Made by a program: the position numbers and the translations under genes. The notes below the pieces were generated by a model. That model was given only the letters and a program-made list of their open reading frames with translations. It made no database searches and was not told where the DNA came from. DNA of 64,000 bases from Streptomyces sp. R21 (lineage in GTDB: Bacteria; Actinomycetota; Actinomycetes; Streptomycetales; Streptomycetaceae). Each line of letters opens with the position of its first letter. The first letter of the stretch is position 1. The stretch is taken from assembly GCF_041051975.1 (NCBI RefSeq), contig NZ_CP163435.1, positions 8,163,001-8,227,000 of the forward strand, in the 5' to 3' direction. Shown here one piece after another: positions 15,675 through 24,869 of this stretch.

Positions 15675-18161
15675 ATGCCACGCACCCGCTCCCGCTGGAG
15701 ACTCGGCCTCACCGCCACCACGCTTCTGGTGGCCTCGGCCGTCCTTCCCGTGCCCTCGAACGCCGCTGCCGCGGACGTCACCGACTACGCGATCAACGTC
15801 GACCCGAAGGGCTCGGGCGCGAAGATCGACGACACCATGTACGGGGTGTTCTTCGAGGACATCAACCGCGCCGCGGACGGCGGGCTGTACGCGGAACTGG
15901 TCCAGAACCGGTCCTTCGAGTACAGCACCGCCGACAACAACTCCTATACGCCGCTGACTTCCTGGGCCACCTCCGGCACGGCGAAGGCGGTGAGTGACGA
16001 CGGGCGCCTGGGTGCCCGCAACCGCACGTATCTCGCCCTGGACGGCGGTTCGTCCGTCACCAACTCCGGTTACAACACCGGCATCAGGGTCGAGAGCGGC
16101 AAGGCCTACGACTTCTCGGTGTGGGCCCGCGCCGACGCCGCCGCACCCCTCACCGTGACGCTGCACGACGCGGACGGCGCGCTCGCCGAGGCCCGCAAGG
16201 TGACCGCGCGCGGCGGCTGGGCCAAGTACACGGCGAAGTTCACCGCGACGCGCGGCAGCACCACCGGCCGCCTCACCGTTGCCGCGGGCGGTCCCGTCGC
16301 CGTCGACATGGTCTCGCTCTTCCCGCGTGACACCTACAAGGGGCGCGCGAACGGCCTGCGCAAGGACCTCGCCCAGAAGATCGCCGCCCTCCATCCGGGC
16401 TTCGTGCGCTTCCCCGGCGGCTGCCTGGTCAACACCGGCAGCATGCAGGGCTACGACGAGGCCTCCGGCTACCAGCGCAAGCGCTCGTACCAGTGGAAGG
16501 ACACCATCGGCCCGGTCGAGCAGCGCGCCACCAACTCCAACTTCTGGGGCTACAACCAGAGTTACGGGCTCGGCTACTACGAGTACTTCCAGTACTCCGA
16601 GGACATCGGCGCGATGCCGCTGCCCGTCGTCCCGGCCCTCGTCACCGGCTGCGGCCAGAACAAGGCCACCGACGACGACGCCCTGCTCAAGCGGCACATC
16701 CAGGACACCCTCGACCTCATCGAGTTCGCCAACGGCCCGGCGACGAGCACCTGGGGCAAGAAGCGCGCGCAGATGGGCCACCCCAAGCCCTTCCACCTCA
16801 CCCACATCGAGGTCGGTAACGAGGAGAACCTGCCCAACGAGTTCTTCGCGCGCTTCACGCAGTTCCGCGCCGCCATCGCGGCCAAGTACCCGGACATCAA
16901 GGTGATCTCGAACGCCGGACCCGACGACTCGGGCACCACCTTCGACACCGCGTGGAAGCTGAACAAGGACGCCGACGTCGACATGGTCGACGAGCACTAC
17001 TACAACAGCCCGCAGTGGTTCCTGCAGAACAACGACCGCTACGACTCCTACGACAGGAACGGCCCCAAGGTCTTCCTCGGCGAGTACGCCTCGGGCGGCA
17101 ACACCTTCAAGAACGCCCTCTCCGAAGCCGCGTACATGACCGGCCTGGAGCGCAACGCGGACGTCGTGAAGCTCGCCTCGTACGCCCCGCTGCTCGCCAA
17201 CGAGGACTACGTGCAGTGGCGTCCCGACATGATCTGGTTCAACAACCACGCGTCATGGAACTCCGCGGACTACGAGGTCCAGAAACTCTTCATGACCAAC
17301 GTCGGTGACCGCGTGGTGCCCAGCACCGCCACCGGCACGCCCTCCCTCACCGCACCCATCTCCGGCGCCGTGGGCCTGTCGACGTGGGCGACCACGGCGG
17401 CGTACGACGACGTCAAGGTGACCGGCGAGGACGGCAGCGCGCTGTTCGGCGACGACTTCAGCGGCGACGCATCGAAGTGGACCCATTCGGGCGGCGGGAG
17501 CTGGAGCGTCCAGGACGGCCAGTACGTGCAGACCGACGTGGCCGCCGAGAACACCATGGTCTCGGCGGGCGACCCGGCCTGGCACGACTACGACCTGCAT
17601 GTGAAGGCCACCAAGAAGTCCGGCAAGGAGGGCTTCCTCGTCGCCTTCGGCGTCAAGGACACCGGCAACTACTACTGGTGGAACCTGGGCGGCTGGAACA
17701 ACACCCAGTCCGCCGTCGAACAGGCCGTGGACGGCGGCAAGTCGACGCTGATCGCCAAGCCCGGTTCCGTCGAGACGGGCCGCGCCTACGACGTCGACGT
17801 CAAGGTACGGGGCCGGCAGGTCACCCTCTATCTCGACGGCCAGGAGTGGGGCAGCTTCACCGACGACAAGCCCGCCGAGCCGTTCCGCCAGGTCGTCACC
17901 AAGGATGCGAAGACCGGCGACCTGATCGTCAAGGTCGTCAACGCCCAGGCCGCCGAGGCCCGTACGGCCATCGACCTCGGCGGGGCGAAGACCGCGTCGA
18001 AGGCCCAGGTGACCACGCTCGCCGCGGCGCCCGACGCGGTGAACAGCGAGACGGCCACCACGGTCGCCCCGGTCAGGTCGACCTTCACGGGAGTCGCCCG
18101 CAAGTTCACGTACACCTTCCCGGCGAACTCCGTCACCTTCCTGCGGATCAAGCAGAAGTAG
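15675..18161 (+). CDS. Secreted GH51-type alpha-L-arabinofuranosidase
   Basis: An 828-residue exported enzyme that should release terminal L-arabinofuranose from arabinan or arabinoxylan. A Sec signal (TTLLVASAVLPVPSNAAAA) is followed by the family N-terminus (IDDTMYGVFFEDINRAADGGLYAELVQNRSFE), a CBM4/9-like beta domain (about 100-220), the TIM barrel with the acid/base Glu383 in EVGNEEN and the nucleophile Glu470 in FLGEYAS, and a beta-sandwich. A LamG-like insertion (DDFSGDASKWTHSGGGSWSV) occupies about residues 590-760. ATG 15675 follows a weak SD. An inverted-repeat operator sits just upstream, and the terminator is embedded in the converging gene. Confidence 0.93.
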   Translation: MPRTRSRWRLGLTATTLLVASAVLPVPSNAAAADVTDYAINVDPKGSGAKIDDTMYGVFFEDINRAADGGLYAELVQNRSFEYSTADNNSYTPLTSWATSGTAKAVSDDGRLGARNRTYLALDGGSSVTNSGYNTGIRVESGKAYDFSVWARADAAAPLTVTLHDADGALAEARKVTARGGWAKYTAKFTATRGSTTGRLTVAAGGPVAVDMVSLFPRDTYKGRANGLRKDLAQKIAALHPGFVRFPGGCLVNTGSMQGYDEASGYQRKRSYQWKDTIGPVEQRATNSNFWGYNQSYGLGYYEYFQYSEDIGAMPLPVVPALVTGCGQNKATDDDALLKRHIQDTLDLIEFANGPATSTWGKKRAQMGHPKPFHLTHIEVGNEENLPNEFFARFTQFRAAIAAKYPDIKVISNAGPDDSGTTFDTAWKLNKDADVDMVDEHYYNSPQWFLQNNDRYDSYDRNGPKVFLGEYASGGNTFKNALSEAAYMTGLERNADVVKLASYAPLLANEDYVQWRPDMIWFNNHASWNSADYEVQKLFMTNVGDRVVPSTATGTPSLTAPISGAVGLSTWATTAAYDDVKVTGEDGSALFGDDFSGDASKWTHSGGGSWSVQDGQYVQTDVAAENTMVSAGDPAWHDYDLHVKATKKSGKEGFLVAFGVKDTGNYYWWNLGGWNNTQSAVEQAVDGGKSTLIAKPGSVETGRAYDVDVKVRGRQVTLYLDGQEWGSFTDDKPAEPFRQVVTKDAKTGDLIVKVVNAQAAEARTAIDLGGAKTASKAQVTTLAAAPDAVNSETATTVAPVRSTFTGVARKFTYTFPANSVTFLRIKQK

Positions 18162-18585
18162 CGGGGTCCTGAGCGGGCTGCTGTCCGAGCGGCAGCAGCC
18201 CGCGCTCGGCGAAGACCTTCTTCGCCACGGCTGTGGCGTTCAGCGCCCGGGGGAAGCCGCAGTAGCCGGCCGACTGCAACAGCGCCTCGGTGATCTCCTC
18301 GGGGGTCAGGCCCACGTTCAGGGCCGTGTTGATGTGCACCTCCAGCTGGGACTCGCAGCCGCCGAGTGCGGTGAGCATGCCCAGCGTGACCAACTGCCGG
18401 TCGCGGGGCACGAGTTGTGGACGGGAGTAGATCTCCCCGAACCCCCAGGCCATCACCTGGTGGCCCAGCTCCGGGCTGACGTCGGCCAGCGAGTCGAGGA
18501 CCCGCTGCCCGACCTCGCTGTTGACGCCGCGCAGCACCTCCAGGCCGTGCGCGAATCGCTCCTCGCGGGTGGTGCTCTCGCTCAT
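18148..18585 (-). CDS. Carboxymuconolactone decarboxylase family protein
   Basis: A 145-residue all-helical CMD/AhpD-fold protein. The family core is present: GRPQL-type region YSRPQLVPRDRQLVTLGML, then GCESQLEVHINTALNVGLTPEEITEALLQSAGYCGFPRA. The active-site Cys of AhpD-type peroxidases is not in a CxxC arrangement. The ESQLEVH...GxT...E pattern fits the gamma-CMD subgroup, so a lactone decarboxylase or uncharacterised redox role is possible. ATG 18585. It overlaps the 3' end of the convergent GH51 gene by 14 nt. Confidence 0.88.
   Translation of the reverse strand: MSESTTREERFAHGLEVLRGVNSEVGQRVLDSLADVSPELGHQVMAWGFGEIYSRPQLVPRDRQLVTLGMLTALGGCESQLEVHINTALNVGLTPEEITEALLQSAGYCGFPRALNATAVAKKVFAERGLLPLGQQPAQDPATSA
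18173..18203 (+). terminator. Terminator of the GH51 gene inside the CMD coding region
   Basis: GCGGGCTGCTG (18173-18183), a 9-nt loop and CAGCAGCCCGC (18193-18203) form a perfect 11-bp stem 11 nt after the GH51 stop. It lies inside the last codons of the converging CMD gene. Confidence 0.7.
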
Positions 18586-18717
18586 GACGGATCATCCGTT
18601 CCCGGCTGCCCTGGGAGCAGCCGTTTCGTGTGGGGCGAGCTCTGTCGGTCAAGAACAGAACCGTAGATCCTGGAGTGTGCTCCAAGCACGGGACAGAGCG
18701 GGGGAGGGGGAGACGGG

Positions 18718-19947
18718 ATGGCGGACGCACGCGTCGAACCAGTGGCGCCGACCGCGCGGCCGGAGCGGCGGCCCGAACTGGACGCCCTGCGCCTGCTGGT
18801 GGTGCTCGGGCTGGTGTTCTTCCACTCGGCGCTGGTCTTCGACACCGAGGACGACTTCTACGTCAAGAACGCCGAGACCTCGGACGTGCCCACGATCGTC
18901 GGCGGTCTCGGCGTGGTCTGGGCGATGCCCATGCTGTTCCTCGTCGCGGGGTTCGGCGCATGGCACTCGCTGCGCAGGCGCGGCCCCGCCGGGTTCGTCG
19001 TCGAGCGGCTGAGGCGGCTCGGCGTACCGCTGCTCTTCGCGCTGGTCACGCTGCTCCCGGTGCCGCAGTGGCTGCGACGGCGGGCCGCCGACCCCGGCTA
19101 CCACGAGTCGTACTGGCGGTACTGGCCGCGGTTCTTCGACGTGCACCTGGAGCCCGCCAAGTTCCCCTTCGTCGTGCAGGGCGACGATTTCGAGACCGGG
19201 CACCTGTGGTTCGTGCTGCTCCTGCTCGTGTTCTCGCTCGCGGTGGCCCTGCTGGTCCTGCGGCTGCCGCGCGGCCTCGCCCGACGCACCCTCGACCGCC
19301 TGGCCGTGGCGGCTCAGCGGCGCGGCGCGATCCTGCTGCCCACCGTCCCGGTCGCGCTGATCAGCGCGCTGGTGGGCCTGGAGAAGAACTACGCGGCTTG
19401 GCACCGCTGGGCGTACCTGCTGTTCTTCCTGTACGGCTTCGTGGTCGCCGCCGACGAGCGGTTCAGGACGGCGATGCGCCGCGAAGCGGGCTGGGCCGCC
19501 GGTCTCGGCCTGGTCCTGTACCTGGCCGCGCTGCCCGGGTTCCTGGCCGCGGACGACCCCTTCACGGACCGGACCGCGCTCGCGATCGGCGCCCGGGCCC
19601 TGTACGGCGCGGCGGGCTGGTGCTGGCTGGTCGGCATCCTGGGACTGCTCGACCGCCGCGGCCGACGCCGTGCTCCGGCGGGCCCGTCCGAGCTGCCCGC
19701 GGACGAGGAGCCGGACCGCCGGAGCCGACGGGTGTACGGCTACCTGGCCGCCGCCGTGCTGCCGCTGTACGTCCTGCACCAGCCGATCGTCGTCGCCGTC
19801 GCCTACGGCGTGGTGGGCTGGCACGCGCCGGTCGCCGTCAAGTACGTCGTCATCGTGGCGGCCTCGCTCGCGCTCACCGTGGCGGCGTACGACCTGCTGG
19901 TGCGGCGCACGCGGGTGACACGGTTCCTGTTCGGGATGCGCCCGTAG
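18718..19947 (+). CDS. Acyltransferase-3 family membrane protein
   Basis: A 409-residue integral membrane O-acyltransferase (OafA/OpgC-like, Pfam acyltransferase 3) with about ten hydrophobic helices. The family start RPELDALRLLVVLGLVFFHS carries the conserved Arg-x10-His pair needed for acyl transfer, and later there are GHLWFVLLLLVFSL and YVLHQPIVVAVAY. It would acylate an envelope glycan or a secreted metabolite. The ATG is preceded by a long GGGGGAGGGGGAGACGGG purine tract. It is monocistronic, 79 nt before argC. Confidence 0.88.
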   Translation: MADARVEPVAPTARPERRPELDALRLLVVLGLVFFHSALVFDTEDDFYVKNAETSDVPTIVGGLGVVWAMPMLFLVAGFGAWHSLRRRGPAGFVVERLRRLGVPLLFALVTLLPVPQWLRRRAADPGYHESYWRYWPRFFDVHLEPAKFPFVVQGDDFETGHLWFVLLLLVFSLAVALLVLRLPRGLARRTLDRLAVAAQRRGAILLPTVPVALISALVGLEKNYAAWHRWAYLLFFLYGFVVAADERFRTAMRREAGWAAGLGLVLYLAALPGFLAADDPFTDRTALAIGARALYGAAGWCWLVGILGLLDRRGRRRAPAGPSELPADEEPDRRSRRVYGYLAAAVLPLYVLHQPIVVAVAYGVVGWHAPVAVKYVVIVAASLALTVAAYDLLVRRTRVTRFLFGMRP

Positions 19948-19973
19948 GCGTGCGCGGGGACAGCATCGCCGGA

Positions 19974-20009
19974 TTGCATAAACGTGCAGCGAAACGTATA
20001 GTCATGCCA
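19974..20009 (+). promoter_or_regulatory. argC promoter with ARG-box-like operator
   Basis: TTGCAT (19974-19979), exactly 17 nt, then TATAGT (19997-20002) make a good housekeeping promoter. The TGCATAAACGTGCA and ACGTATAGTCATGC segments overlapping it resemble ARG boxes, so ArgR-arginine, encoded as the last gene of this operon, should block it. Transcription would begin near 20009. Confidence 0.75.
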
Positions 20010-20026
20010 TCCAAGAGGAGGGTTCC

Positions 20027-21055
20027 ATGGCGGTACGTGCGGCAGTGGCGGGAGCGAGTGGGTACGCGGGCGGGGAACTGCTGCGTCTGCTCCTGGTCCA
20101 CCCCGAGGTCGAGATCGGCGCTCTGACCGGCAACTCCAACGCGGGCCAGCGCCTGGGCGCACTGCAGCCGCACCTGCTGCCGCTGGCCGGCCGCGTGCTC
20201 CAGGAGACCACCCCGGAGGTCCTCGCCGGACACGACATCGTCTTCCTCGCGCTGCCCCACGGGCAGTCCGCCGCCGTCGCCGAGCAGCTCGGCCCGGACG
20301 TCCTCGTCGTCGACATGGGCGCCGACTTCCGGCTGAAGGACCCGGCCGACTGGGAGCGGTTCTACGGCTCCGCACACGCCGGGACCTGGCCGTACGGCCT
20401 CCCCGAACTGCCGGGTGCCCGCGCCGCGCTGGAGGGGTCCAAGCGCATCGCGGTGCCCGGTTGCTACCCCACGGCCGCCTCCCTCGCGCTGTTCCCGGCG
20501 TACGCGGCGGGGCTCGCCGAGCCCGAGGCCGTGATCGTCGCCGCCTCCGGCACGTCCGGCGCGGGCAAGACGCCCAAGGCGCACCTGCTGGGCAGCGAGG
20601 TCATGGGCTCCATGGCGCCGTACGGCGTCGGCGGCGGCCACCGGCACACCCCCGAGATGATCCAGAACCTCGGCGCGGCCGCCGGTGAGCCGGTCTCCGT
20701 CTCCTTCACGCCGACCCTCGCGCCGATGCCCCGCGGCATCCTCGCCACCTGCAGCGCCAAGGCGCGGGACGGCGTCACCGCCGAGACCGTGCGGGCCGCG
20801 TACGAGAAGGCCTTCGCGGACGAGCCGTTCGTGCATCTGCTGCCCGAGGGGCAGTGGCCCGCCACGGCGTCCGTCTACGGTTCCAACGCCGTTCAGGTGC
20901 AGGTCGCGTATGACGAGGCCGCGCACCGCATCATCGCGATCAGCGCCATCGACAACCTGACCAAGGGCACCGCGGGCGGTGCCGTCCAGAGCATGAACAT
21001 CGCCCTCGGGTTCCCCGAGGAGCTGGGTCTTTCCACGATCGGAGTCGCACCGTGA
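20027..21055 (+). CDS. argC: N-acetyl-gamma-glutamyl-phosphate reductase
   Basis: Third step of arginine synthesis: NADPH-dependent reduction of N-acetylglutamyl phosphate to the semialdehyde. The 342 residues carry the N-terminal Rossmann GASGYAGGELLRLL, the catalytic Cys in AVPGCYPTA, and ASGTSGAGKTPKAHLL. AGGAGGG lies 5 nt before ATG 20027. It is the first gene of argCJBDR, and its stop overlaps the argJ start (GTGA). Confidence 0.98.
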   Translation: MAVRAAVAGASGYAGGELLRLLLVHPEVEIGALTGNSNAGQRLGALQPHLLPLAGRVLQETTPEVLAGHDIVFLALPHGQSAAVAEQLGPDVLVVDMGADFRLKDPADWERFYGSAHAGTWPYGLPELPGARAALEGSKRIAVPGCYPTAASLALFPAYAAGLAEPEAVIVAASGTSGAGKTPKAHLLGSEVMGSMAPYGVGGGHRHTPEMIQNLGAAAGEPVSVSFTPTLAPMPRGILATCSAKARDGVTAETVRAAYEKAFADEPFVHLLPEGQWPATASVYGSNAVQVQVAYDEAAHRIIAISAIDNLTKGTAGGAVQSMNIALGFPEELGLSTIGVAP

Positions 21056-22203
21056 GCGTCACGGCAGCAAAGGGGTTCCAGGCTGCGGGCATCGCCGCCG
21101 GGATCAAGGAGAACGGCAACCCGGACCTGGCCCTCGTGGTCAACGCCGGGCCCCGCCGCGCCGCCGCGGGCGTCTTCACCTCCAACCGTGTGAAGGCCGC
21201 GCCGGTGCTGTGGTCGGAGCAGGTCCTCAAGGGCGGCCTCGTCTCCGCCGTGATCCTCAACTCCGGTGGCGCCAACGCCTGTACGGGCCCCAAGGGCTTC
21301 CAGGACACGCACGCCACGGCCGAGAAGGTCGCCGCGGCCCTGGACGTGAACGCGGGCGAGGTCGCCGTCGCCTCCACCGGCCTCATCGGTGTCCTGCTGC
21401 CGATGGACAAGCTGCTGCCCGGCGTCGAGACCGCCGCCGGTCAGCTCTCCGAGCACGGCGGCGAGAAGGCGGCCATCGCCATCAAGACCACCGACACCGT
21501 CCACAAGACGTCGGTCGTGACGAAGGACGGCTGGACCGTCGGCGGCATGGCCAAGGGCGCGGGCATGCTCGCCCCCGGCCTCGCCACCATGCTCGTCGTG
21601 CTCACCACGGACGCCGACCTCGACAGCGAGACGCTGGACAAGGCCCTGCGGGCGGCCACGAAGACCACCTTCGACCGCGTCGACTCCGACGGCTGCATGT
21701 CGACCAACGACACCGTGCTGCTGCTCGCCTCCGGAGCCTGCGAAGTCACCCCGGAATACGCGGAGTTCGCCGAGGCCGTACGGGCCGTCTGTGACGACCT
21801 CGGCCAGCAGCTCATCCGGGACGCCGAGGGCGCCAGCAAGGACATCAAGGTCGAGGTGATCAACGCCGCGACCGAGGACGACGCCGTCGAGGTGGGCCGC
21901 TCCATCGCCCGCAACAACCTCCTCAAGTGCGCCATCCACGGCGAAGACCCCAACTGGGGACGGGTGTTGAGCGCGATCGGCACCACGTCCGCGGCCTTCG
22001 AGCCCGACCAGCTGAACGTCGCCATCAACGGCGTGTGGGTGTGCAAGAACGGCGGCGTGGGCGAGGACCGCGACCTCGTCGACATGCGCTACCGCGAGGT
22101 CCACATCGTCGCCGACCTCGCCGCGGGCGCCGAGACCGCCACGATCTGGACCAACGACCTCACCGCGGACTACGTCCACGAGAACAGCGCGTACTCCTCA
22201 TGA
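21052..22203 (+). CDS. argJ: Bifunctional glutamate N-acetyltransferase / amino-acid acetyltransferase
   Basis: Transfers the acetyl group from N-acetylornithine to glutamate, closing the cyclic arginine pathway, and may also use acetyl-CoA. The 383-residue precursor self-cleaves before the conserved Thr179 in GLATMLVV, which becomes the nucleophile of the beta chain. Other family blocks are ILNSGGANACTG, TTDTVHKTS and GEDPNWGRVLSA. The GTG start overlaps argC by 4 nt and its stop overlaps argB by 4 nt, a tightly coupled arrangement. Confidence 0.97.
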   Translation: MSVTAAKGFQAAGIAAGIKENGNPDLALVVNAGPRRAAAGVFTSNRVKAAPVLWSEQVLKGGLVSAVILNSGGANACTGPKGFQDTHATAEKVAAALDVNAGEVAVASTGLIGVLLPMDKLLPGVETAAGQLSEHGGEKAAIAIKTTDTVHKTSVVTKDGWTVGGMAKGAGMLAPGLATMLVVLTTDADLDSETLDKALRAATKTTFDRVDSDGCMSTNDTVLLLASGACEVTPEYAEFAEAVRAVCDDLGQQLIRDAEGASKDIKVEVINAATEDDAVEVGRSIARNNLLKCAIHGEDPNWGRVLSAIGTTSAAFEPDQLNVAINGVWVCKNGGVGEDRDLVDMRYREVHIVADLAAGAETATIWTNDLTADYVHENSAYSS

Positions 22204-23111
22204 GCAATACGGCACGGAAGCACACCGCACTGCCCAAGGCGCAGATCCTCATCGAGGCGCTGCCCTGGCTGACCCGGCACAACGGCAAGACGGTCGTCGT
22301 CAAGTTCGGCGGCAACGCGATGATCGACGAGGAGCTGAAGGCGGCGTTCGCGCAGGACATCGTGTTCCTGCACCACGCCGGTCTCAAGCCCGTCGTCGTG
22401 CACGGCGGCGGCCCGCAGATCAGCGCCGCCCTGGACCGGCACGGCATCGTCAGCGAGTTCAAGGCGGGCCTGCGCGTCACCACCGAGGACGCCATGGACG
22501 TCGTACGCATGGTGCTGGCCGGTCAGGTGCAGCGGGAGCTGGTCGGGCTGCTCAACGAGCACGGGCCGCTCGCCGTCGGCATGACCGGCGAGGACGCGCA
22601 CACCATCACCGCCACCAAGCACCAGCCAGAGATCGACGGCGAACTGGTCGACATCGGCCGGGTCGGCGAGATCACCGCCATCGACACGGGCGCCATCGAG
22701 GCCCTGCTCGCGGACGGCCGGATCCCGGTCGTCTCCTCGATCGCCCGCTCCCAGGACGACCACCATGTCTACAACGTCAATGCTGATACGGCGGCTGCGG
22801 CACTCGCTGCTGCTCTTGGCGCCGAAACCCTCATGGTCCTCACGGACGTCGAGGGCCTCTACGAGGACTGGCCCAACAGCGACGAGGTGATCAGCCGCCT
22901 CACCGCGAGCGAGTTGGAGAAGCTGCTGCCCGAGCTGGCCAGCGGCATGGTGCCGAAGATGGAGGGCTGTCTGCACGCCGTGCGGGGCGGTGTGAACACC
23001 GCCCGTGTCATCGACGGCCGGGTCCAGCACTCGATCCTGCTGGAGATCTTCACCGACGAGGGGATCGGCACGATGGTCGTGCCGGACGAGGAACAGGGGG
23101 ACGCCGAATGA
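22200..23111 (+). CDS. argB: Acetylglutamate kinase
   Basis: Phosphorylates N-acetylglutamate with ATP, usually the feedback-inhibited step. 303 residues in the amino-acid kinase fold: VVVKFGGNAM (phosphate-binding Lys), VVHGGGPQIS, and the adenine/arginine region VLTDVEGLYEDWP. ATG 22200 overlaps the argJ stop (ATGA), although the frame stays open upstream. The N-terminal helix ALPKAQILIEALPWL is like that of arginine-inhibited hexameric kinases, which suggests allosteric control. Confidence 0.97.
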   Translation: MSNTARKHTALPKAQILIEALPWLTRHNGKTVVVKFGGNAMIDEELKAAFAQDIVFLHHAGLKPVVVHGGGPQISAALDRHGIVSEFKAGLRVTTEDAMDVVRMVLAGQVQRELVGLLNEHGPLAVGMTGEDAHTITATKHQPEIDGELVDIGRVGEITAIDTGAIEALLADGRIPVVSSIARSQDDHHVYNVNADTAAAALAAALGAETLMVLTDVEGLYEDWPNSDEVISRLTASELEKLLPELASGMVPKMEGCLHAVRGGVNTARVIDGRVQHSILLEIFTDEGIGTMVVPDEEQGDAE

Positions 23112-24313
23112 CCGGGACCAACGCCGAGCTCACCCAGCGGTGGCAGGGCGCGCTCATGGACAACTACGGCACCCCGCGGCTGCCCCTCGTCCGCGGCGCG
23201 GGCACCAAGCTGTGGGACGCCGACGGCAAGGAGTACCTCGACTTCGTCGGCGGGATCGCCGTCAACGCGCTCGGGCACGCCCACCCCGCGATCGTCGAGG
23301 CGGTCAGCAAGCAGATCGGCTCCCTCGGCCATGTCTCCAACCTGTTCGTCGCCGAGCCGCCCGTCGCGCTCGCCGAACGGCTGCTCCAGCTCTTCGGGCG
23401 CGACGGCCGGGTGTACTTCTGCAACTCGGGGGCCGAGGCCAACGAGGGCGCCTTCAAGATCGGCCGGCTGACCGGCCGGAAGCACATGGTCGCCACCACG
23501 GGCGGCTTCCACGGCCGCACGATGGGCGCGCTCGCACTCACCGGCCAGCCTGCCAAGCAGGACCCGTTCCTGCCGCTGCCCGGCGATGTCACCCACGTCC
23601 CGTACGGCGACGCACAGGCGCTCGCCGAAGCGGTCACCGAGGACACCGCGCTGGTGATCATCGAGCCGATCCAGGGCGAGAGCGGCGTGGTCGTGCCGCC
23701 CGTCGGCTACCTCAAGGCGGCCCGCGCGATCACCGCCGCCACCGGCGCGCTGCTCGTCCTCGACGAGGTGCAGACCGGGATCGGCCGCACCGGGCACTGG
23801 TTCGAGTACCAGGCGCACGAGGGCGTGCTGCCCGACGTCGTCACCCTCGCGAAGGGGCTCGGCGGCGGACTGCCGCTCGGCGCGACCGTCGCCTTCGGCC
23901 GGGCCGCCGAGCTGCTGAAGCCCGGACACCACGGCACCACGTTCGGCGGCAACCCCGTCGTCTGCGCCGCCGGACTCGCCGTGCTCGACACGATCCAGGC
24001 CGACGGCCTCCTCGACAACGTGAAGCGCACCAGCGAGAAACTGCGGAACGGAATCGAGTCACTCGGGCACCCGTTGATCGACCATGTCCGTGGTGCGGGC
24101 CTGCTGCTGGGTATCGTGCTCACCGAGCCGCTCGCGCCCCAGGCGCAGCAGGCGGCTCAGGACGCCGGCCTCCTGGTGAACGCGCCCGCCCCCGATGTCG
24201 TACGGCTGATGCCCCCGCTGAACCTGGGCGACGACGAGGTGGACGCGTTCCTTCAGGCGCTGCCCGGCGTCCTCGACGCAGCAGCCGACGGGGACGGACG
24301 AGCCAAAGAATGA
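23108..24313 (+). CDS. argD: Acetylornithine aminotransferase
   Basis: PLP enzyme converting N-acetylglutamate semialdehyde to N-acetylornithine. 401 residues of class III aminotransferase: YLDFVGGIAVNALGHAHP, FCNSGAEANEGAFK, VLDEVQTGIGRTG and the PLP lysine in TLAKGLGGGLPLGA. ATG 23108 overlaps the argB stop by 4 nt (ATGA). It is followed 7 nt later by argR. Confidence 0.97.
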   Translation: MTGTNAELTQRWQGALMDNYGTPRLPLVRGAGTKLWDADGKEYLDFVGGIAVNALGHAHPAIVEAVSKQIGSLGHVSNLFVAEPPVALAERLLQLFGRDGRVYFCNSGAEANEGAFKIGRLTGRKHMVATTGGFHGRTMGALALTGQPAKQDPFLPLPGDVTHVPYGDAQALAEAVTEDTALVIIEPIQGESGVVVPPVGYLKAARAITAATGALLVLDEVQTGIGRTGHWFEYQAHEGVLPDVVTLAKGLGGGLPLGATVAFGRAAELLKPGHHGTTFGGNPVVCAAGLAVLDTIQADGLLDNVKRTSEKLRNGIESLGHPLIDHVRGAGLLLGIVLTEPLAPQAQQAAQDAGLLVNAPAPDVVRLMPPLNLGDDEVDAFLQALPGVLDAAADGDGRAKE

Positions 24314-24320
24314 GACGACG

Positions 24321-24857
24321 ATGAGTCAGGCGCAGGATCACGAGCACGCAGGGCCTGCCGTGCCGCAGACCCGCACCGCACGCCACCGCCGGATCGTGGA
24401 CATCCTCAACCGGCAACCGGTGCGCTCCCAGAGCCAGTTGGCGAAGCTCCTCGCCGACGACGGGCTGACCGTCACGCAGGCGACGCTCTCCCGGGACCTC
24501 GACGAGCTGAACGCGGTGAAGATCCGCAACAACGACGGCGATCTCATCTACGCGGTACCGAGCGAGGGCGGCTTCCGCACCCCGCGCGCCCCGCTGGGCG
24601 AGTCGGCGAAGGAGGAGCGGATGCGGCGGCTCTCGTCGGAGCTGCTGATCTCCGCGGAGGCGTCCGCCAATCTCGTGGTCCTGCGCACCCCGCCCGGGGC
24701 CGCGCAGTTCCTGGCCTCGGCCATCGACCAGGCAGAACTGCACGACATCCTCGGCACGATCGCCGGCGACGACACACTGCTGCTGATCAGCCGCGAGGCG
24801 ACCGGCGGCCAGGCGCTGGCCGACCACCTGCTGCGGCTGGCGCAGAACAACCACTGA
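24321..24857 (+). CDS. argR: Arginine repressor
   Basis: Arginine-dependent hexameric repressor of the arg genes. 178 residues: an N-terminal winged HTH (RHRRIVDILNRQPVRSQSQL ... VTQATLSRDLDELNAVK) and a C-terminal oligomerisation/arginine-binding domain with GTIAGDDTLLLI. The start at 24321 lies within the spacing expected after argD, so it is autoregulated from the argC promoter. It probably also acts at the ARG box before argG (45.9 kb). It converges with apbE with only 12 nt between the stops. Confidence 0.97.
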   Translation: MSQAQDHEHAGPAVPQTRTARHRRIVDILNRQPVRSQSQLAKLLADDGLTVTQATLSRDLDELNAVKIRNNDGDLIYAVPSEGGFRTPRAPLGESAKEERMRRLSSELLISAEASANLVVLRTPPGAAQFLASAIDQAELHDILGTIAGDDTLLLISREATGGQALADHLLRLAQNNH

Positions 24858-24869
24858 CGGCCGCCGAAG

